Source of the DNA: Formicarius rufipectus
Taxonomy: Eukaryota > Chordata > Aves > Passeriformes > Formicariidae
Assembly (NCBI GenBank): GCA_013399695.1
Contig: VXAU01000929.1
Coordinates: forward strand, 1,135,299-1,199,298
Direction of reading: 5' to 3'
DNA: 64,000 nucleotides
Below the pieces are notes generated by a model. It was not told the origin of the DNA. It searched no databases and saw nothing but the letters and a program-made list of their open reading frames with translations. Positions within the stretch are counted from its first letter, which is position 1. Each line of letters starts with the position of its first letter. The position numbers and the translations under genes were made by a program. This document shows, one piece after another, positions 55,491 through 64,000 of this stretch.

Positions 55491-58400
55491 AGTTACATAC
55501 AGAAATCAAGCACCAGTTATTTAAGGGGGTTGGATACTTGGTGGTGTTGAGGTTTGTTGGGGAAGGACAAGTTCTGCTTTTAGATTTGCTGGTTTCCATC
55601 TCATTCAGCATTTTTTCCCTGTCAGATGTAACTCTGTGCAGGTGCTTCAGTTCTCCACGTGCAAACTGTGCCAGAAGAGTTGCCACCTGAAGGGGCTGGT
55701 TGTGCCATAACCACATCCTTGGCCAAGTGGGATCTCCTGGGCATTCTGTGTGTTCTTCAGGTGCATCCCCAGATGTGTATTATGTCTCTGATGATATGGG
55801 AGATTGCTTCCACTTTTTCTCTGTGACAGAAACAAGGTTGAAGAAGCTCCTCTTCCAGTGATGCTGAGCTGAATAATTAACTGAGGGTTTCGAGGCCCCT
55901 AGGCATGCTTTAGGCTAAAATAAGTTAATGTAACTATGAAAAGAGATGTTAGCTACTAGGGAAAAAAAAAAAAGGCAGTTGGAGGTTTGCTGTCTGTTTT
56001 TTCTGTGCAGCACCATTTTAATTTGCAGTGGAAGCATTCTAGGCACTGATTTAGACACTGCAGGAAAAGTCATCCTTTCTGCTTGCACAGTAATGCCTAA
56101 GGACTAGAAAACCAAACCACAGTGTTTGGCATGCTTGGGTCCCTTTTGACCCTGTCTTTCTGTACAAGTCTGTTTGCCTTTCTCTTTTGTTCTGAGCATC
56201 TATGAGAGCTGCATTCTTTCCTCCTGGACCATCTTTTATCAATACACAGCCCTCAGTTTTCCACCTGTGCGAGTCAGTTGTGTTCAGTGTGGCAGGAGAA
56301 GTGCCTTTAAAAATGGATAATAAGGGCTGCTGACTTCTTAGCATCCTCAAATGCCCACTGTGAGGGTGTTACTATAACCCCTTTGCTAGAGAAGAGTTGC
56401 CTGTACTGTGCTCCAGCTTTTCTCAGTGTGGTTCACAATCAGTGCCCTTTGTGGCTGTTTGTGAGGTGCAGCTGAAGAAGGTAATACAGAGGTTTCTTCC
56501 AGCACTAACAGTTGATGATCTTTGCATTCAAACTGCATTATAATTTACTGATTAAGACATTTAATTGAACATAAGTCACCAAAGTGTTGACCTGATTAAG
56601 CCTTGGGAAGAGTGGGCAGATTCTGGGGCAGTGGGTATATTACAAATATATCTTTGTACTGTATTGTACATTTTCCAGTTTGCCTGTAAGGGCATTACAT
56701 GTATTAAGGGTGTGCTGCCAGATAACAGTTTATTGGCCTTTCTTCCAAACAGAAAAGGTATTTATGTCCCAGTTCACCAAAGACTGTAGGACATACTTGA
56801 AGTATTTAAAAATATTTTAAAAAATCCTTCATATCCTGTCTGCAATATAGTTGCCTCAACTTAGCCTAAATGGGATTGAGCCCACACTCAAGAGATTCCC
56901 AACGGAGTGTTTCAGTCACTCAGAGACACAGCGCATGGCCCAGACACTCCACTGCACGCTCTTAGAACCATCACACCCGCTCCGAGATCACCAGAGCGGA
57001 TTTCAAGCATTACTAAGAATAACCTGCTCTTAGACCCCATTTATTTGCCCCTCCTAAAGCACTGCAGGTGAGTCCCTCCTGTTTGGCAGGGGGCAGGATT
57101 GTGTTGCAGGCAGGGAGGGGATTTGTTCAGCTCCACAGAGCAGCTTGCCCTGAATGCAGTGGCCAGTCCAGTTCCCGTGATCTACACAGAGCCAGGTGGA
57201 GCAGGAGGAGCCACGGCCAGAAAAGGGTTAATATTTATGTTCCCATCTAGCCCATAAGTGGTCTATTTTTTTTTTTTTTGCCTTGCTGTTTCTGCACTCT
57301 CTCAGTTCCAGAGGAATCACATGCATTCTTCATTGGTAACTATATAGCAGAGGGGCTTAAACAGAGATTGGGATTAGTGCCAGAAACAACCACCTTTCAC
57401 TGGCAAGGTTTTAGGCAAACATCCTGTCTTCTCGAGTCAAATTCAGTCTGCAGGAGTCTCTGCTCAGTGCCTTGGCTTTGCCCTGTGTTGGAAGTGCTGA
57501 GGCACCAGCCTCTGGCAGCAGGTAGGGACCTCCTGCAGCCTTTTGCTCTGACTTTTTCTGCAGGAGATGTGACAGCTTTAATGCTTTGGACAAAAGCTCT
57601 GCAGCTTCTTTCAATCAGCCCCTGCTTCACCAAAGCTTCCTGGGAAACACAGTGAAAACCCTGAGGCTCTGAAGCCTTTCTGTGACACTTTGAGCCACAG
57701 AACCTGTTTGGAAGTTTACTCAGGTGCCTTCAGTGAGCTGCAGTGACAGCAGACTGGGGCACTGAGGACAGCACACTAATGACTCCAGTCTGTCTGCAGT
57801 CACTTGCTCTTTGCCTTCAGCTGTATAACCACGAGGCTCTTCTCTCTTCTAAATATTCATCTTTTGTTTGCATTTTTTAATAACAAATGAGTTGAAATCA
57901 CATTATTTCTAAAAGGCTAGAGTAGTTCCTCAAGGTCCAGTCTGATCACCATGTTTTAACACAGAACTTTTTTAAGGGGGAACCTCTGCTTTGTGAAAGC
58001 AGAAGTGATTTCAGCTAAATATTTGTGTGTGAGCATCACTGAGGATGTTTCTTTTTGCCTCAGAAAAATGAAACCGAGTGAGAACTTTAGTAAGAACACA
58101 TTGCTGGTCTTGCTGATGTTTCACAGATATTGCTGACCTCTTTTGGTCTGGGAGCTTGTGTTACTGGGATTTCACATGTGAAAACTGAGGGGGGGAAAGA
58201 GTTCAGAAAACTGATGACCTCAGAAAAACAGCTTCATTGGTCATTCCATTGTTTGCCTTGCATTCCAGTTGCCACACTCTATCATTTTGGTGGTGATAAT
58301 AAGGCTATTTAGGGTAATTCTCAAGCCATACCACAGCTATGACACGCCTGTGAAGCTTCCAGATTTTGTAGCTCAGCAATTCAAGCCACCAAGAAAACTT

Positions 58401-61400
58401 TCTGGTTAGTTTGTTGAGGATTCGTGTCAGATCTCTTCCAAATCACAGGAGTGGCTCTTTATTGCATGATCAGGTCACTCGTATCTTGGTTTGTCCAAGA
58501 TCTTGTTATTTGAAAATAGGGTAGATGCAAAAATTTCTCTTCAAAGGCTGTCCTATTTCTCTCCTACAACTGGAAAAACTAAACCTGCAGAGCGTCTTCC
58601 AGACTAAACGTTTTGTAAAACAAAACAGGCTGCCAGTGCACCCACCTCAGGAGAGGCCAGAGCCTGTTCAGATCTCCTTCCCTATCCTAAGGATAACACC
58701 CATTAAAAGAGAACCTTCCAATTACTCTTTTTTTCAGAAGTACTTGCTTGCAACAGAGTCTGTGCTGTTTGATCCCCATGGAGATTCATGAGTAGATTCC
58801 TGGTGTCAGTCGATGAAGGGGGCAGGGAGTCCCTTTGAGTTCGTCATTTCAGCCCAACCTTCCTTCCTGCTTAACCTGCTGACACACTAATAATGCCTTG
58901 GAGTGGAGGGAGAGCTGCCTGTTCTTTCCTGCTGGGGCTGGAAGGCAGGCACAGGCCAGGAGGTTGGGCTCTCATGGGTGACATGATTGCAGTGGAATTG
59001 AGAACTGAGTGGAATTGTGTCAATGTGTGCTGGAAATGGGGCTGCCCAAACCCCACAGCACAGGGAGGCACAAATCCTGTACTGGGACAAAAGATGAGGT
59101 ACCACCTTGTCACCCTCTTACAGACATCATGAAATACGATCCTGCATCTCTGCCACGCTGTGAGACAGGGGAGCTGTGCTTGTGTTTTCTTGTAAGTGCC
59201 GTGTCACTTTCAAATTAATAGAATGGTTGGTCAAAACTCTAAAAATACATACATTGAGACAGCAGGCAGAGCATATGAAACTTGTTTCAGTTCTTTGCTT
59301 CCAAACAAGGGTTATAGTGCCTGCAGTTGCTCCAAGGCAGTAAAAGTGGGAGGGTCAGTCAGTGAAAGGGTCGGTCAGACAGTGCTGATGATGCATTACA
59401 GGATCACACTTAAAATCAAATGCTGGTTTGGTCCCTTTTGATCTTGCAGAAAAGTAGGTGGTGGCATCTGTGCATTTCTGAGAGTCTAAGCCACCTACCT
59501 TCGAGTTCAGACAGAAATCCATGCAATCACTGGGGCGTGTTGAAAGCCATGACTTCATTTCTTAGAATTTTAACAGCTCTACAGCTCAAAGACAAACAGC
59601 TCATCCCTGGCTGGTGCCTGTAATAACACAGACATCCAGAAAATGCCTGGCATTTTTTAGTTCACTACTTGGGATCAAATTCATCTGATTTTGTTTCCCT
59701 CTGGACTAAGAACAGCCTATTCTTAATGTTGCAGTCCTAAGGGAAAATTGCCCTTTGCAGTTTTGTTTCCACACACGTTACACGGACCCTGGAAAACCCT
59801 CCTGTCTTCGCAGTGTTTGGCGACTCTCCTGCCCAGCCCCTTCCATCAGCAGCGAGTTCCTGTTGTTTCATTCAGACTTTCAAAGAGAAAGGCCCACTCG
59901 GCAGCTCTTTCACGGAGCCCAGGGGGCGATGTGAAGAAGCCAGTTCTGCAGAACTGATTCGAGGTACCAGTTTTGAATGCTCCGATGACTTTTTTTTTTC
60001 CCCCTAGAGAAAATTCCATGAGCAGAAATCTCAAGCTGTCAAAGCACAACATCTCAAAGGCAGAAATTCTGAAATCAAAATGAAAAGAGAGTCTGTCCTG
60101 GGAACCACAGGGAGAAGAGTTTTCCTTAAGCACAAGGGACTGAGCACATAACCCTCTGCACAGAAACAGCAGGAAGGTCAGTGCAGGTTTGGGGGACAAG
60201 GTGCTACTCACATTCACAGTCCTGTTGGCATAAGAGAAATTAAAATGTATTAGTCCTGAATTAGTTTAGGTAGGAAGGAAATTCTGGACTAGTCTTTAAG
60301 AATAGAAATCAATCTGATCATCAAGAATGAGAAACAGGCTTAAGCAGTCAGAGTAAGGGTGTGGACTCAGGGCCCTTCTGTCTCTGCCCCTTACGAAGTG
60401 TTGCTGAAGTCTGTGGTGGGACCCCAGTGCTGAGGTTACAGGTTGCTCAGCCTGAAGGATGTCAGGTAAACCACTGCTCCCTTGCTGCAGTCCTTGCAGT
60501 CAGGCCACCCCACAGCTGTGGTGGTGCAGCCTCTCAGTCCCTCTGCTGTTCCAAGTGCTACACCAGAGAACGTTTTCTGGGACTTACACCCCTTCTGCCA
60601 GTTGTAATATCCTCTCTGAAGCCTTCCTGGAGATCCCTGTGGGCTGTTCTGAGGGGCTTCTTCTTGTCAAGACAACTGCAGTTGATGGAAACAAACAAGA
60701 GGATGGAATTCTTAGAGGATTCCTCTCCTGCAGTCCTGGGTGTTTGAAACCTGCCCTTCACCAGTCAGGGTTGTGTTGAAATCTTCACACTCCTCTCACA
60801 GTCTGGCTGACTCCTCAGAGCTTCGTTCTTTCATTCCTTCCTTCATGTTCTTCACTGCCCCAAATCAAATACAGTCTTGAAGTTGAGGACTGAGTGGAAA
60901 GGAAGGACATTTGAGTGACAGAGTCCCTCTGCTGCTGCTAAACTGCTTTGATGCTTCTGCAGCCCACTGTTTCTTGCAGGGAGACTTCCCACTGCTGCTG
61001 AAAATGCATTTCCTGCTACCCAGAGCTCTCAGCCCCAGCAGAAATCAAAACAAGACCAAAGCCAGTGTGGACTCTGGCAAAGATCACCCTCTCTTCATAT
61101 ACAAAGGGAAGCATTCAGCCTGACCTCATAAAAGAGAGAGCTTAAAGGACTGTGCCACACTTTGAAATCCTCCCCTCGATGGCACAGGAACCAAACGCTG
61201 ACTCGGGGGTTTCAGTTCTGCTCAGCCCTCTGCACTCCCTGACGTGAGTCTGCTCTTGCCTCACCCCAGGAGGAGGAGGGTTCTTGGGTCACTGCCTGCC
61301 CCTCTAATGGGCTCCAGGAGGACACACATTCAATAATCAGATCTGCAAAACGCTGCCTGCTGCAAGCAGAGGCGTTGGAGCAGCGTGCAGGAGCGCTGCT

Positions 61401-63966
61401 GTTGGGATGAGTGAGCAGCATCCCCGCTCTGGGGACAACACTGGCAGCAGCTGCCTCCAGGAGCCAAGGAGGGAAAGGGCTGGGGGAGAGCCCAGATGAC
61501 CTTGGCACTAGCTTAGTACCCTTCTTACCATACAGGCCTGTGCTAAATGGAGAAAAGTCAGCATTGGGGGTTTTTTTGATCCTACTTGCCTCCAGAATGC
61601 GTTGGGCGAACTCCACCGGTTGGAGCACATGTGGGTTTCAGACATCAGAGCCTTTCTTCTGAGGAACAGAGCAGACTGGGTACCACACCGTAAAGGACAG
61701 TTCCATGGCTTTGTTCTTCAATTGGATTGCACCATCTCATCCCAAGGGATCTTGGGATTTAAAGAAACCTCCCACCTGCTGGGTAAATGCCACCACGGAC
61801 AAGTCAGCTCCCTGACAGCAGGGAGGGGCTCTCACTGCGGGCACTCCAACGCACCATCAGCCTCTCCCTCCACCTGCTCTGCTGATGATTTGACTGAGAG
61901 TTTGGAGGCTTCTCCAGGCTCCTCCTCACTCATCCACAGCTGCCGGTGCCCCCAGTCCCCGTGTGAATGACCCACTTGTGTCTTTGCACTGGTCACTGGC
62001 AGGGCTTGACTGGAAAGCATTTCCTGCTCCCACTTCTCTGTTCACTCTCTCTCCTTGCCCACCAGAGAGAGGTGAGTTGCTGAGGAACTGATTGTTTCAG
62101 GAACTGATTTTTGGACAAAGCTTCACTTTTTAGTTTTCCTTTTGTTCCCTGCTTGTGGACAGAACGTAAGAGAAAAGCTCCATCAATCCTAACTGGTGTT
62201 TCTGGTGTACAACTGCTTGGGACCACTCACTTGAGTTTGCCAAGAGACTGAAGGGAAAGAGGAGAGAAGAAAGCGGGAGAACTTCATCATCCTACAACGG
62301 ACAGTCTGGAGAATTTTCCTCTCAGCTGCTGCTCACAGTCAAACTCATTCTCCCAAGCAAAATTAGCTTTGTTATTGTTGCTCCAGGCTTCTTGTCTCCT
62401 CTCAAAGCTGCTTTGATTTGTCAGCACCTCCGTGGCAGGAAGGCAGTGTGAAATCTGCAGTGTCTCCCAGGCAGCGTTGGGGCTGCAGCAAAGCACTGAG
62501 TCTGAGTCTGTGACCTCCACAGGGTCCCACAGGGGTGTGATGCTCCTGCTCAGGGTCCCACAGGGGTGTCAGTTGGTAAGTCCATTTTTATAATGGGTAA
62601 CACATGAGAACAAAAGGCACAGGGGAAGAGAGGCTTTGGGAAATGGAGCTTAGTGCTAAATTATATAGTTCATAGTGTTTTTTAAAAAAACCAGCATAAG
62701 CAGTGCCTAACTGTGATTAGATGAAATCTAAAACATCTGCAAGAGCTCCTAAATAAACCATGGAAAGTGGGAAGAATTCAACAAATGTTGGGAAACAAAA
62801 GAACAAAGAGCTGGGTGGAATTTATGTGTCTGCCTTAATATGCCAAGCTTTCCCCCATACTTGCTGTCTCTGCTGCTAAGCAGAAATTACGCTTTAACTA
62901 TTTCACTGTGCAAAGCTTCATTAGGGAACTACAGCCCTCAAGCCTGAGAGCTGAGTTTCTTCTCCTGTTGAGTTTTATGGCTCTGGGCAATTTTCTGACT
63001 GTTGTCTTAGTGAACATAGATGATGGCATTAATTTTTGCCAGTAGAGGGAAGTCTAGGGTTCACTTGGGCAAGGAGTTAATTTGGCATCACGTTTAAACT
63101 ATTTTTAAATTAAAAACCTGGGAAAAACTTTGGGAGTTTTGTTTGTTTAAAATCAGAGAAGCATGCTTCTAACATAAATAGGATTTGGGAGGGAAACCAC
63201 TTGTTTTGGCATAGAACACTGGACTGCACGATCAACAAAATATTTGCTCTTCATTCAGCTCTCCAATTGTTGTGGAGGGCTCTACTTGAACTGTTTAACA
63301 AATCCAGTCTAATCACAAGAGAATTGCCCAGGGGTATGAGACCTAGGAAGGGAAAGCTTCTTCCCTTTTCTCCTCCCCACAAGTCAAACCACACAGTTTG
63401 AGTTTTCCTCATCCTTGCTGTGTTTGGCACTGAATCAACTTCTCTGAACAGGAAAAGGAAAGAAAATGGGGGCAGTCTCTCAGCTGTGGTACCTGCAGCT
63501 TCAGCTGGGAAGAGAAGGGAAGGACTTCTCAGAAGTGTTATTTTTTCCACATAACTCCCTCCATTTTCTCCTTCAGGACTCATTCTCTGTGAGAAATCCA
63601 GTCCTACAAATGGAAGAAGCCAACGCCAAGTCTGTGTATTCCTTCTTGTCAGGATGATTCTTTGAGGTCCAGCTCCCTGCCATGATAAAGGCTTAGGTCC
63701 ATTTTGGACTCAAAAATGAAATTGTGAACTGTTTTCTCAGCTGTCAGAACCATCAGCACTGAAGTTCCACACCTCCAAGTGGGCTGTGACACTCAGCTGG
63801 ATGGCAGCAGCTGTGCCCAGGCTGTGCCCCCCTCCCAGGGGCAGGGCTGGGCACACTGGCTCCTCCACACCCACCAGCAGACACGGCCCCTGCCCAGGGC
63901 TCAGTTGCACTGGGGCTGAAGGAGCCTCCTCCAGCCCTCACAATGGGACTTCCCAAGCCATTGTTC
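55491..63966. other. Intergenic region downstream of TLN2, no gene recognised
   Basis: Open frames here are short, lack family resemblance and occur on both strands as expected by chance. Visible minor items are a 14-base T run at 57266-57279, an A run near 55962, and a 31-bp-period duplication at 62520-62569. In mammals the next gene is TPM1, also plus strand. None of its exons is seen, so it must lie beyond the window. Confidence 0.75.
62520..62569 (+). repeat. 31-bp-period direct duplication
   Basis: CAGGGTCCCACAGGGGTGT occurs at 62520-62538 and again at 62551-62569, separated by GATGCTCCTGCT. Confidence 0.9.
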
Positions 63967-63970
63967 AGGT

Positions 63971-64000
63971 AAAAAACAAACAAACAAACAAACAAAAACA
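63971..64000 (+). repeat. (AAAC)n microsatellite at window end
   Basis: AAAC units run into the end of the window. It could be the tail of a retroposon whose body lies outside, but none is identifiable here. Confidence 0.9.

Noticed and set aside
57255..57285. CTATTTTTTT as a MEF2 site in a possible muscle enhancer
   Set aside because: It is the edge of a 14-base T run. One short match in 8 kb of intergenic DNA is expected by chance.
60361..60779. Two overlapping plus-strand open frames of 128 and 106 aa in the intergenic part
   Set aside because: Cysteine- and serine-rich text with no family resemblance, overlapping each other in two frames, and no splice or promoter context. Chance is the simpler reading.
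1..64000. CRISPR arrays, operons, prophage or other bacterial systems
   Set aside because: The window is vertebrate intronic and intergenic DNA. The few direct repeats seen are tandem duplications without regular spacers.

Overview
The window is vertebrate nuclear DNA, most likely from a bird and probably a passerine. It carries CR1 LINE fragments (the standard bird/reptile retroposon), two solo LTRs of one endogenous retrovirus family with perfect 5-bp target-site duplications, short introns, and a talin-2 protein close to that of other vertebrates. The species call is an inference from repeat types and gene compactness.

About 51 kb of the 64 kb is the 3' half of one plus-strand gene, TLN2 (talin-2), a cytoskeletal adaptor that links integrins to actin. 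Twenty-seven coding exons can be placed at base level, from position 169 to the stop codon at 51497-51499. Together they encode the last 1200 residues, roughly residues 1343-2542 if the full protein has the usual 2542. These residues cover the end of rod domain R6, R7-R12, the R13 (I/LWEQ, THATCH) actin-binding domain and the C-terminal dimerisation helix. All exon phases join without a frameshift or internal stop. The head, the start codon and the promoter lie upstream of the window.

Region by region: 1-4.3 kb is an exon plus a 4-kb intron with an LTR-like insertion. 4.3-15.6 kb holds closely spaced exons for R7, R8, R9 and part of R10, with one solo LTR at 11.0-11.7 kb. 17.2-27.2 kb holds exons for the rest of R10, R11 and R12. 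27-45 kb has large introns carrying the second solo LTR (31.7-32.4 kb) and, at 41.48-41.56 kb, the microRNA gene mir-190a in sense orientation inside its known host gene. 45-51.5 kb holds the last exons. At 49.1-50.4 kb a 474-bp block, including the 3' half of the penultimate coding exon and a CR1 element, appears twice on either side of a 339-base N gap. This is most likely an assembly artefact. 51.5 to about 55.5 kb is read as the long TLN2 3' UTR, and 55.5-64 kb is intergenic sequence in which I recognise no gene.

I found no previously undescribed system. The observations most worth checking are the gap-flanking duplication, a 37-bp duplication that copies a 3' splice site, an exon whose frame stays open 405 bases into the next intron past a weak donor, and the ERV insertions.
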